Positions 23,819-37,200 of a DNA stretch of 64,000 nt are shown here, in pieces. Below the pieces are notes generated by a model, which saw only the letters and a list, made by a program, of their open reading frames with translations, searched no databases and had not been told where the DNA came from. The stretch is from Amyelois transitella (taxonomy: Eukaryota; Arthropoda; Insecta; Lepidoptera; Pyralidae). Each line of letters begins with the position of its first letter. Within the stretch, counting starts at the first letter, position 1. Location of the stretch: the NCBI RefSeq assembly GCF_032362555.1, contig NC_083516.1, positions 2,567,001 through 2,631,000 of the forward strand, written 5' to 3'. The translations under genes and the position numbers were made by a program.

Positions 23819-25265
23819 TCTTTTGTGTGGAAAAATATTTATACAAAACTGATGCATAAACCAATTCACGTAAAAATACCATCTAGGTCTTTATAAATAA
23901 TTACAAAAATAAAAAAACTACATAATCATTATTATTGTTAACGACTTGCGTACGAACGGGCTCAATCAAGTCGCCAAACGGAACAAGTTCATCGGTCTAC
24001 CTGACGTGGACAGAGGCAGACCAGTTTTCTGTAGTAGCATCACGTATTCCGCACTCGATACACGTATACGTGAGACGTGACATTCTCGCGAGTTTTGTAA
24101 ACAGTGGTAGTGGTTCTTTGAATCGTGATTTTAAATTTGGAAACTGTCATTTTTGGACCTCTCGGTTACTTTTTTTAAACTTAATTAATTTGATTGTCTA
24201 TTGATTTTAAACAATGAATTTGGAGTTTGATTTACTTTTAAGAACATTTTCCCTGAAAAATAATACTGAGAAATTATTTCCGAGAATTTAATGTTTAGAG
24301 CATTTTATAAAATAATATATCTACTATTTTTTGTATTTAAGTTCGATATAACCATGATTGCTATAGTTTCGCATTTTTAAGGTGTCCTAAAAGCCCTACT
24401 GAATAAAAGTCAAATTTAATATCATCGTTTTAAAAATTAGTTCGGCCATTAAAAAACGGAACCAAAATAATGAACACGCCTCTCCTGAAGAATGCCGGTT
24501 TAATATAAATTAGAAAATAGGTCAAGTATTCTGGGTAAAGAATTGCCAGCGAAATTTTAAAATAACATCAAATTTTTTGAGCAGGCTTAATTTGGTCAAC
24601 TAATATGATTGTTCAAGTTGTTACTTTCAAATTTTATAAATTTATTTTAAGTAGCCTTGGGTACACTCTATGAAAGTGATAATAATAATACTTGAACTTA
24701 CTTTAAGTTATAATATAACAACATTATGATGCAATTAATACAATATAAAAAATCTAAAGCTCCTTTTTTGACTGCTTTGGGTTGGAATATTTTAATAATA
24801 TCATTGTGAAACTGATATTACGAGTTTTAAAATATTTGCAATATTCTTAATCATTATATTTCATGACAATATTTTAGCAACTATTTCCTTCAACTTTATC
24901 TTAAACATGCAAGATAGATATCAAAAGCAGTATTGTTGTTTATCAATAGATAATAATTATTCGTAACAAATGATATGGTGATTCCTGTTACTATGACTCA
25001 GAAACCGGTTTAGTGTGAAGAAAACTTCGTATTGCATGCAATTCAAGTCTGCGGCTGGACATCTATAATTAACTTAATCTTTAACAAATAATTAAAAGAA
25101 GAAAAAAATCCATGGCCGAATGTAACCCATTCGGAATTCCCCACTGAGTAACTTATGTAACTCGCGAATTTCCAAATGGTACAAAAATGACAGCGATTTA
25201 AGGTAAATTGTTTACAGTTATTACTCTAGCAGAAATCAGTGAACGGAACGATGAATTAAAAAAAC
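23819..25265. other. Region upstream of Methuselah exon 25266
   Basis: A less AT-rich patch at 23935-24125 stands out but no gene is recognised in it. The rest is featureless and may hold the promoter of gene A. Confidence 0.35.
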
Positions 25266-28200
25266 ATGCAAGCTACAGTGACTTTGGTGTTAGCTCTGAT
25301 CTCAAGGACTTTAGCAACTGGTGTTAAAGTTTGTGACAATAACAGTTCTATAGATATAAGTCAAGGAATAAAAGGTGTAGACGGTTCTATAACATATGAT
25401 GGTGTGACTTATCATAAAAGTGAATATTATTACGATGAAAATACAAATGTTGAAAGAGGATGTATTTGTAGTAAGAAGATCTGTGTGCAGAAGTGCTGTC
25501 CAGACGGGTATTCGTATTTTAAAAAGACATCAAAGGGGATATGTGTGAACGACAGTGCTGTATTTGATCCCCCAATTTGGGATCACTTCAGGGTTGTAGA
25601 AGATGCTCATGCTGGTGATTTGTTCCATATTGTGGCAGGAAAACCGTCGTGCCAAGATCCAGAAGTTAGGGTTCGAGTTGGACAAGTATTTAAGCATGTA
25701 CACATGACTGTTGTGAGTATTGTTCTTTTTCTTATTTAACAATATGTTTCAACCTGTGACACCATTATCTTTGATCTGTCTATAAATAGTGTTATGCAGG
25801 TTTTTATTTTGGCGCACTATGAAACAATGTAATAAAGTCGCCTGATCGACATCATCGCCCCTTGGAAACATTTGATGGACAGCGTTTACTTTTCTTTAGT
25901 CATTCACAGAAAGGCATGAAAGTGCCGCTTTTAATTTAACCAGATTCAATCAATACCTACAGATCTAGCGGGAAAACACTTGAGCACTTTATAAGTGGTA
26001 ATTAATTATCCACCTTGTTCTGAATTGCCCCAAAGTTTCATTTTATAACAAGATATACATATTATCTAGGTACTTCCTTAAATTGCCGTGAATTCCAAGT
26101 TTTTGTAAACTCCGTTATTAATTGACATTTTGTGTGTCACAACAAAAACTAAATTGCTTTGTCTCCTAAATGACGTCAAAAAATCATCATCATCATCAAT
26201 GACCAGGAAATGCGATTTCACCTTTAATTTTCCATTACTAAACGGTCTTTAATTGGTGTGATGCCACAGGATGTTTTTAACCTCTTTAACACTGCGTCAG
26301 TAGTACATAATCTGAACATACATTTATACATGTCTCTATTCTTTAGGGAGTACATAGCGAGCCAACAGTTGCTAAAATGGAATGATAGAATTATCATGTT
26401 GCTATGTACGAACGTAACTTGATCAAATCGGAGACATTCTGGCGAATAGACGAGTACATTTAACTGAAGAACATGAAGAAAGTTATGAATGAAAATGAAG
26501 CGAAAAAGATATGCAGGGATCATAGCCAGCGGATAGATGGTATCTGTACCCTATCGAAGTCTTTCAAGACTGTTGGCTCTGACTACCCCGCAAGGGATAT
26601 AGAAGTAATTATATGTATGTTCTAACTGATGACATATTGGTATGAATATAGGATTTTTGGCGCAAAATATATAACCTGCATCTGGTTTTCGAAACTAGTA
26701 GGTACATAATCAATCAAAGTATTAGTGAGAGTGCTGAATGACAGCTCAAATAAATCTTGTTCAAGTAGATGTTCAATATCACCAAATACCTATGTTTCGA
26801 CAGTTTAAGATATATCTTTTCTTTGCTTGGAACAGCACTGTTATGTTTTTATCCGAGGTGGGGTAGGCAGAACCTCAGTCTGTTGAACAATATCTAACAT
26901 TATATCAGCGAGCAACAAACTAAATTTCTTTGATTACAATTTTTTGTCTAATTTTTTAAATTTATGTTTTTTCCTTATCACAAATTTAAATTTTAAACCA
27001 AATAGGATTATTTTATTTTATAATAAGAAGTATTTAAATATATTTTATTAAAATATTAAAGTTACTTTCATGTTCGATTATAAAACTGATTAAAAAAAAA
27101 GTGATGTGACAATAAAAACCCGCCTAGGAATAACCTGAGATTACTTCATAATTACTATTAATTACTTGCAACGTGCACTAGACGAATTAAGTCATTAACA
27201 CTATTGCGTTGTTATAGCGTCGTAAAGGTAACTGAATGAACCGGTAAAAGGATACAATAAAAAGTGATAAGGTGCACTGGTTCGAATCCCAGCGCGGTTA
27301 TGTCTAAATTAACTCTTTCCTAAATTACTTAAGGAGGTACCTACATACCTAATAAATGGTATAAACAAAGCGATGATCCTAGAATAAAAACAAACATCAT
27401 TAGATCACTTTCATTAACTTGGGATTTTTGAAAGGCTATAATTTCACTATCTTTGAATCTCAATTCCATATTAAAGCATTCTATCTAAATGAGGCTTTCG
27501 GCTCGGCTTAAGAAAGTAAGCCTACTAGAAAATAATGACATTTAAATTAATAGAAACAATTATATTTAGCTAATATTTGGATATTTGTTAAAATATGCTA
27601 ATATAAGTAAAATTTATGTTTTGTCAATGATATATATGTAGTGTTCCTGGTGACTTAAAGAGTTATAAACATTAATAGTGTACAAAAAAGGCTTGTAATA
27701 TTTACCTTGGACGACTCATTTGTTTACGATATTTTTAAAATCCTATGACCATTGACCATGGTCAGTAAATTTTCACCCACACGTTTTTCAAGGTTCATTC
27801 GTGTGTCATTTATTTGCACGTGAGTTTTCAATAATATCAAGTACTAAATTACTTCGTGCATTTTTCTAAGATAATGTAACCAACAAAGTGTTCGTAATTA
27901 CAAATTCAGTTCAAATCTTTGATTATTTCATGTTTACTTATAAATATATAGTAGATACTATACTTGAAACTTTATATATTTAAATAGAGTTAAGTTTTTA
28001 TCAGGTTCTTTAAGTAAGTACTTGTTTAAAAGTCGAGAATAAAGGTCCATATACAACAATAGGATTTTGATAAGCAAAAAGTTTATAATATGGCCTTTGT
28101 TGAAATGAAACTCTATTTTTATAAAAATAGAGGTTAATAAATAGTCTGGTAGCGAATAAAAACATTGTGTGTGCCAGCTGGTTCTATTCCCGCGCAGATT

Positions 28201-31200
28201 GTAAAAGTTAATGAAGTCGCTATCTCTGATAGTATTCCAATTGTATCATTTTTAGGCCGTGCTGTGCCCGGCACCTATAGAAAAAAAATAGGACCACTCT
28301 ATCTCTTACCCGTGGATGTCGTAGACTGTTGACTCTGTCTACGCCGCAAGGGTTATAGACGTGACTAGGTATATGTATGTATGTATGCAAAATGAAATTC
28401 AATGAATCCTTAATTCATCATGTCTTTGATTTTCTGTTGTCCATAGAATAACAAAACAATCCATCAAAAATACCTTAATAAAATAAGGGATTTCAATTTT
28501 ACCGATATTAAAGTAAGAATTAAAGTTCTAAAATGTTTGCATGCTTGTATTAATTCAATTCATAGTTTAAAATACATTTGTATTTTTTATGCCGTTCTGT
28601 ACGTGACGATACTGTATTGTCACATAAAGCACGACAAGGGCTTTCTCTTGAAATATCTGCTTTTATACGGCGTCACCTCAACGTCTTATTTTGTTAAAGG
28701 ATGGCCGGCTTTACATAGACCTGCCCAACAAAAACCCACCGTGGGAGCTACACGGGCCGGACAAGTACTGCGTCGATACGTTCATTCTGGAACAAAATGG
28801 TGTAAGGACTTCGAAGCTGGATGCCCTGGTTTGCTTCGGGGAGAACCAGGGAGAACACCATTTTGCGCTTAATATTACTTGTAAGTTCTTTTTAATTTTT
28901 TACAACTAAATGATCTTAGTTACAAGCAGTTTGCCATGGATTCACCTGTGGTACATACATACATAGCCTATTATATTCTCGGATAAACGTAAATTTTTAA
29001 CAGTGAAACAATTTTCATGATCTGTTTTAATTATGTGCCGTGTGGTTCCCGGCACCAGTACAAAAAAGAATAGAACCACTCCATCTCTTTTCCATGGATG
29101 TCGTAAAAGGCGACTAAGGAATAGGCTTACAAACCTGGTATTCTTTTTTAGGCGATGGGCTAGCAACCTGTCACTATTTGAATCTCAATTCTATCATTAA
29201 GCCAAATAGCTGAACGTGGCCATTCAGTCTTTTCAAGACTGTTGGCTTTGTCTACCCCGCAAGGGATATAGACGTGACCATATGTATGTATGTATAAACT
29301 GTAAAAGAGGCGTCGCATGAAAGTTCGGGATTTCGGAAAATCCTCTCTTAGTCCACCCCTAGACTATATAAGAACCTATCCATATGTCAAATTGAAAATG
29401 TCTAGACCCAGCGGTACGGGTTTTGTCACGTTGATATGTCAATCAAAAAACCTCGTGTGAAAAAGCAATAAGGACAGAATGGACGTTAAAGTCATCAGCC
29501 ATACGCCCCCCATTTATATCTCACAGCGATTTAGATCATACAGGCGCCTCTAGAGAAACTGGATCAGTATGGTTTTGGTTTGCATGAAAAGGGGTTCAAG
29601 TTCATCTGCAGGTGACATTAGCCAACAGTCTTGTAAAGACTGATAAATCACGTTCAACTATTTAACTAAATGATAGAATTGATATTCAAATAGTGACAGG
29701 TTGCTAGCGCATCACCTGTAAGAAGAATCCCATGTTTATAAGCCTATCCTTTGGTCGCTGTTTAAAACATCAATGGGAAATAAAACAGAGCGATCCTATT
29801 ATTTTTCTAGTGCTGCCGGGAACCACACGGCACATAACTATGTTAACTCTGTTACATTTTATTCCTTTAGGTATGCTGACCTCCTGCGTGTTCATCCTCG
29901 CGACCTGCGCGGTCTACGCCTGGCTACCAGAGCTTCGAAACCTTCATGGCAGGGTCCTGATGGCATACCTCCTGAGCCTCTTCGTGGCGTTCCTCTTTAT
30001 GGCCACCATGCAAATCCTCATATCATTGGACAAGACTAACAGATCCTTGTGCAGTTCTTTAAGTAAGTCTTCTTCTTCCACTTGGCTTTAGTTCCGGTTG
30101 CATCCTCATCACTCTGGAGAGGAGCCCTGGGTATGCCCTGGACCCTAGATTGGGCTAGTCAGGTTTTTCACGTTCTTTGAGTTATTACTTGTTTTCAAGG
30201 TCGAGAGCAAAAAGTTCCATATACAACTATAGTATCATTTGATAAGAAAAAAATTTAAAATGGCCTAAAACGAAGTCAAATTTATTTAACTTTTAATAGA
30301 GTTAGCCTAGCTTTATCCACCTCAATGGTTACTTATGTTCAAAATCACGTCTCTCTCCCATAAGCAGAGTCTACATCTTTCCAATTGCCACGATGCCAGC
30401 ATTGTATACTTCTTACATTTAATCGGCATTTATAACTCTCTTCATGCAAGCTCATTACTTCGTTTCGCCAGATCGTTTCCGATTTGATGAAGGTATCCCA
30501 ACATTTTCTTTACAACATACATAAATATAGTCACGTCTATATCCCTTGCGGGGCACACAGGGCCATCAGTTTTGAAAGACTGACAGGCCACGTTTAGCTG
30601 TTAGGCTTAATAATAGAATTAACCTTCACATAATGACAGGTTGTAAAGCTATCGCCTATAAGAAGAATCCCAAGTTTATAATCCTATACAAATAATATGG
30701 AGTGGTCCTATTCTTTTTTTATATTGGTGCCAGGAACCACACGGCAGGGCACAACGTTAAAAAATTACTGGCAAAGTGTGAGTCGAGCAACGCGCGATGT
30801 ACGAGTATTATCATGTTATTATTCATGTTCGATTGAGTTCCCTGAAAATTGGGTTTAACTTCTAAAATCCACGGGGTTTGCCTTTAACTACGATCCAGGA
30901 TTGGGGACTGGATGTAACCGGGACCATTGCCAGGAGCATGATGGATGATGGTCATGTACCAACCATCTGCATGGCCTCGTCACGGCTAATAATAGGATGA
31001 CAAATTATCTAATTTTTTAAACTAACACGTGTTATCAACCAGATAAAATATCGCCTGTTTCCGCCGATTAAGAGCCGTTTCATTGTCACCATCCATCATC
31101 TGTTTAACATTGAGTGTCTTACACCTTTATGTAACAATTCAAACAAAAATAATTACTCATGGTACCGTTGGTAAAAGAAGAAAGATCTAATTTAAGTTGT

Positions 31201-34200
31201 GTAATCTGCTTGAGGCTTCTCTCTTGTGAAAGTGAGTAAAAAATACCGTTACTTCTCTAGGTTTAGTCTATCCCTATGCTAAATCGATACAAATATAGGT
31301 CAGATCGCCATGAACACCTACTCAAAAAGTAGAAGTAAATTTGTATGATTCGGTTTCATTTCCATTTGTCATAGTTCAAGCCGTACAAAGGAACTATAAT
31401 GTAAGCTTTGACATTATCACATGGGAACGCTTACAAGTTTATTTGGTACCCGCTAAATAGAGACTGAATAAATTTAGGTCACAGCTACCTCTATTGACAC
31501 AGAATTTAGATGTTCGATATTCTTTGATGATCTATGTTATGATATTCTACATCATAATAACGAGTGACTGACTGTAGAAACTTTATGAAACATGCCATGT
31601 TTGCTACTAAAGGGGGAATAAGATAGATAGATTGATAAACTCTTTATTGCACCATAAGAGTTAAACATAAAAAACAGCGCAAAAGAGACAAGGATGGTAC
31701 AAAGGCGGACTTATCGCTAATGCAATCTCTTCCCAACAACCTTTGGGTAGAAGGAAACCAAACAGGAGATTGGTGTTGCCCAGAGCAAAATAAATAAATG
31801 CTTTAACACAAAACAAATATAATATATACCTATAAATACACATAAATAAGAGAAGATAGACTGACTTTACTTCCAATATCTACGGAAATAGACTCTGCTA
31901 TTGAACTACACATAATTTATGTTCGATAACTTAATTTATTGACGTATCTAATAGAAACCCATCACTACTGTATCAGAGTTAATTAAACTCAAGTATCGGA
32001 TAACCGATTGTCAATCAGGTGGCCATGAATTTTATGGCACGTCCATGTGGTGTGGATAATGGGACATTATTTTGAGAAGTGACCTCACAAGATCATTACT
32101 TAGTGACAATTTAATGCACAGTTAACGGGCACTTATCTAAATATATTTTTTTTTTATTAGTGTAGCTTAATATCACTGAAACAGTAACTTTACAATATAT
32201 TGTATAACTATAATGGGTAAATTGTGATTCGACTCACTGTTGCAAGCTTTATTTTGTGTTTTTATTATTCAACCACTTACATATAAATTACATATAGTAT
32301 GCTTACAAATTATTTCGTTATTCCATTTTCAGCTAAATTCTTATTTAAAAAAAGGGATAATATTTAAGGTAAAAATTTTGATTCAGGCGTACAAAAGACA
32401 AACCAGCTGTTTCAAAATAAAGATATAAACCTACTTATGCCAATAATTAAATTTTCACTATTTTGCGTGACTGGTGAAATAAAGTGCAATACTCGTATTT
32501 CCCTTATTACATAGCTTCCAATTAATTCACACGAAGTTAAAATATTCTCCTGAGGATTTTTACAATATTTCACACTATAATCAAAAAACCCGACCCGCGA
32601 CTAAGGTACTCTTTGAATAGCACGTGGCAAATGGAGATGTTTCTAAGTAAACCTTTAAGTTATTTTCCAACAATTTTATAATCTATTTAGAATAGAACAA
32701 AATATTCTGGTTATGCCAAACCCAACAATATTAAACAGTATTAAAAAATCTTTAAGCGTGTGAAAACAAATGTTAAAATTCCTATAAAACGAGTCGCCGT
32801 CATATAAAAACGATACAGAGGAGTGATACAAAAATAGTTTGTTTCTCTGAAATATGCTGGGCAGATGGCGAATCTGATTCGATCGGCGTAAAGAGGGACA
32901 TATCCCTTGACATTTATTAAGAAGTATCAATGTCGTCTGCGTAAACAACATAAAAATAGTAACTTCGTGAATGGATGACTAGGCGCCGCCGATAAAAAAA
33001 ACAGCTAACTCCTAAACTTGGACATTATTTACTCTTGTTTTTATTACTGATCGGTTTTTGGAATAGCTAATAATACAATGATAGATATTTAGTATGATAG
33101 TCGTTTATGCTTCAAGTTGGTTTAAGTATAATTTGCCTCATATTTTTATTATTTTTTTTATACTAATGAAGACGTAGCAAACAAACTTACTTTCGCGTTT
33201 AAAATTTAGTTCGGATTGCGGCTCTCCGACCTGACGTAAAAGTCTTTTCCAAATTACAGATGACTTGTGATATTTTAATAAAAATGTATTCGGGTTGGTT
33301 TAATAAAAATGTATTCGGGTTGGTTTAATAAAAATGTATTCGGGTTGGTTTAATAAAAATGTATTCGGGTTGGTTTAATAAAAATGTATTCGGGTTGGGA
33401 CATTCATAGTTAGTGATACGGTATTACGAATGATTTACTGTTTTAGCTATCATAAATCTACCGCAGAAGAATGTCCCCTATATTTATAGGCAAATACATA
33501 TTTAATTTCCTTTTTTTACATTTATTTTCAGCAATCGTGATCTATTTCGCGTTCGAGGCGGCTTTCTTCTGGCTCAACGTGATGTGTTTCGACATATGGT
33601 GGACTTTTAGGTAAGTTTACCTATATCAAAAAAAGGCAACAAAAATGAATTTAGTCAATCGGATTGACGATAAATTCCTACTAATGTATCAACCTGATGT
33701 GTGTGTGTTTATTTCTTTTTAACGCAAAAATTACTGAACTGATTTTCATGAAACTGCAGCAGCAGCTTAGATATTGGATTAGATATATAAATAGTTCAAA
33801 TTTTAAGAAATTTAAGGCAGACGAAGTAGCCCTCAACAGCTAGTAATAATAAACTAACTATATTTGTCAGGGCCTATTTAACCAAACCAAAAGCTACCTA
33901 ATCAATTAGCGACTTTTTCGTGTGTCTGCTTGTGCCGTACCTACAATTTATTTTCCAACGGCCATTTTGTAAATTTCCTAGTAATTAACTTGGCCGGCCA
34001 ATTATCGTAATGGTGTGAATTGTACGAAAATGAGTTAACTTTAATTCGTTCCCGCAAATAAATTTGATTGTTATCTTGGCAGGTTGGTTAAATTCAACAT
34101 AAAGTTCATACTCAGAACAATAGGTAATGTTATTTGCATGTCTATTTCATATTTTTCCATGTACGTCAACAAATAAATAGGTATACAATTAGAAGGAGAA

Positions 34201-37200
34201 CCCGAAATTCAAGTCTATAAATTAAAATTCACGCTTACCGTTAATTTATAAAAAAGCACAGATCTAAGAATAGTTTTTTGTTTTGCTTTGCACGATTAAC
34301 ATAATCAACAAAAACTGACATGGACGGCACGCACATAACTACTTCATTGAGGAATTCAGACAAGTAATAACCAAATTCATATCTTATTTTAACATAAGGT
34401 ATATCCGGGGGCACGGAAGTTTCCCCGCCAAAACGAATCAAGGGCAATACTTACCTTTTCTTGATAGGTTTTGTCATTTTTTGATACGGATATTTTAAAC
34501 TAGCTGTGCCCGCGACTTCGTCCGCGTGAAATAGTTATTTTGGGCATCATTGAAACCCTCAAGGATGAATAATTTTTCCCGTTTTTTCACATTTTCCATT
34601 ATTTCTTTGCTCCTTATAGTTGCAGTGTGATGTTATATGGCCTAAAGCCTTCCTCGATGAATGGTCTATTCAACGCAAAAAGAATTTCAATTCGAACCAG
34701 TAGTTCCTGAAATTAGCGCGTTCAAACAAACAAACTCTTCAGCTTTATAATATTAGTATAGATAGAGAATAAGTACCTAGTAGGTACTTTCAAGCAGCAG
34801 ATGTATTCTTATATTGATTAGCTTTTTAGGAAAAATATATATCCGCTTTACTAAAGAAACACGGATTGAAGATATTGATGGATACAATTTTGTAAACAAA
34901 TATTTTGCTCGATGAGGCTTGATTTAGTACCTATTTCTGAAGGTAATAATTGATAAATTTACATTAAGATAATAGTTGTATTTCGGGGCGTAAATTTCTT
35001 ACAACGGATAAATAAAAGAATTACATACTTAAACAGTTCTCAGTATTTTTAGTAAATATCTAAAAGTTTTCAATTCTAAGTTATTCTCAACGCAAGTATT
35101 CATGCGCTAGCTTACGAACCGGTTTAGAAATGCCCTGGTTTACCCATGAGTTTCCTTATATTAAATCCCACGCCGGTTGTTGTTTTTTAGCGTTTTATTA
35201 AGTGAATATTAAGTGAATAAAATGGAATGAACAATTTTTTAAATTGTTATTCTATTTATCAAAACATATTGACTTACTTGACTTTAGGTCCTATGTCCCC
35301 TAGCTGGGGCAGAGGGCATCCACAGTGCGTCGCCATCCCGCTCGGTCTTGAGCTTCGCGTTTTATTTCGCTCCAAGTCTTCCCTAGATTCTTCACCTCTG
35401 CGATGATTGTCCGCCGCCAGGTCTGTTTAGGGCGGCCACGTTTACGCTTTCCTTGGGAATTCCAGTCTAGGGCTTGCCTCGGTATGTGTTCGGGGTCCCT
35501 TCGGGGCGTGTGGCCGATCCAGTTCCATTTGCGGCGTTTGATCTGCTGGTCGATCGGAGTCTCACCGCAGCGTTCCCACAGGTCTACGTTGGAGATTTTC
35601 TCAGGCCAGTAAACACCGATAATACGGCGAAGACAGCGGTTAATGACAACTTGGAGACGATGCGAGATGTCTTTAGTGGCCATCCACGTCTCACACCTAT
35701 ACAGCAAAACGGTTTTCACATAATTATGACCGGAATATTTTGAGCTTAACTCTCCTAGTCAGTTTCCGTGATTGTCATACAGGACGGAGCTGTGCGAAGG
35801 TTGCTCTTGCCTTGGCGATTCTCGAAGTGATGTCCTCTTCGGTCCCTCCAGTTTCCGACACTACGCTACCGAGGTAGGTGAACTTGTGGACTCTCTCCAC
35901 AACCTCTGTGCCGATAAGCAATGGTAGCCGATAGCCAGTTGCCCCGCACCTCATTTCGTTCGTGCATAGCTCGTCGACTTTATACGATTGACATTTTTCA
36001 GAAAAAAAAATTGTTTATACTACATACCACAAAAAGTGCAATTTATTGCATCAAGACAAGTCACACACATTGATCTCCGTTAAAACCACAAAAGTCCCTG
36101 TTAACCACCTTGACTTACGATGATGTTGGTGTACCGCACAGTAGGTAAATATTTACTTGACTTGACCAAATTCTTGAACAACATACGAGTCCAAAATAAC
36201 TAAAGTACAGATATTTACCGTTGAATCATTAGTCATCCAATTGAGAGTATAGATATTAGATATATACCGCATATTTGGTAAATATTTACTTGTCCTTACA
36301 AACACGCAAACCCCATTGCACATTTATAATTAAAGTATAGAAAGATGTTTAGGACTTTTCTTTGTACTTAAATATCATATATATGTATATACGGGTCCTC
36401 AGATATTGCACTAACCCTGGCGAAAGAGCTAGGTAGAGAATTTAACATAGCTTTCACAAAGTGCACAGATAAATTCTGAGACAAATAAAATACATCCTTT
36501 TATATAAAGTAATATCTGTTTTCTCTATATTGATCGTGACGTGAGTCAGCGTTGCATTGGAAACTACCAGCAACTGCTAAAATGTGACTAAAGTAGGTAA
36601 ATAATAAATATCTAGAACATATTTACACTGTGAGCCACAAACGACTATGCCCTTAAAGAAGAAAACGTTTTCGTTCAAAGTCACTTAATTTTTTTTAATA
36701 TTTTGTTATCACGTTATCATATTATCTAATTCCAAGAATAAATATACCTTATTTTCTAATAGGTATTTAAGTTTCTTGAAAACTTAGCGCTTTCTTAGTA
36801 TTTCCCGGAATTCTTACTAAGAAATGGATTACATTAGTTACACGCGGATGGAGCTTGAGGGAAAAATTTAGTTCATCTTCATGAATTTTTCATATCTTTG
36901 TTTATATCTACTTTAATTTGTCATTATCTTGTCAACTTAAGGCTCTTTCTATCCCATCAACACTTAATGTATGTTTATCTATGTTTGCTACTCATCAAAG
37001 TGTAACAAGACAACACAGTACATGAACATGATCATGGTTTTTACCCGATCGAGTCGTCCTTGTACTGACCACAATCCAAGATTTAAAAGGTCAAATAGAG
37101 TGCCTACTGTGTGACCCTCATGACCTTGTTGACCATGAAACGTAACAATATAGGACCATGATGGAAAATAATCAAAATACATCATTGTGTGTGGGTAAAA

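Larger units (their letters stand above)
25713..28699. other. First intron of Methuselah gene A
   Basis: Holds the family B/A chimera at 26468-26625, repeat A at 28255, and a small tRNA-like B-box piece at 27282-27300 (GGTTCGAATCCCAGC). The remainder is featureless. Confidence 0.5.

Noticed and set aside
23935..24204. 89-codon ORF in a less AT-rich patch
   Set aside because: No recognisable motif and no convincing splice structure; possibly promoter or untranslated sequence.
27277..27310. tRNA-like B box (GGTTCGAATCCCAGC)
   Set aside because: No A box or cloverleaf around it; at best a small fragment of a tRNA-derived repeat.
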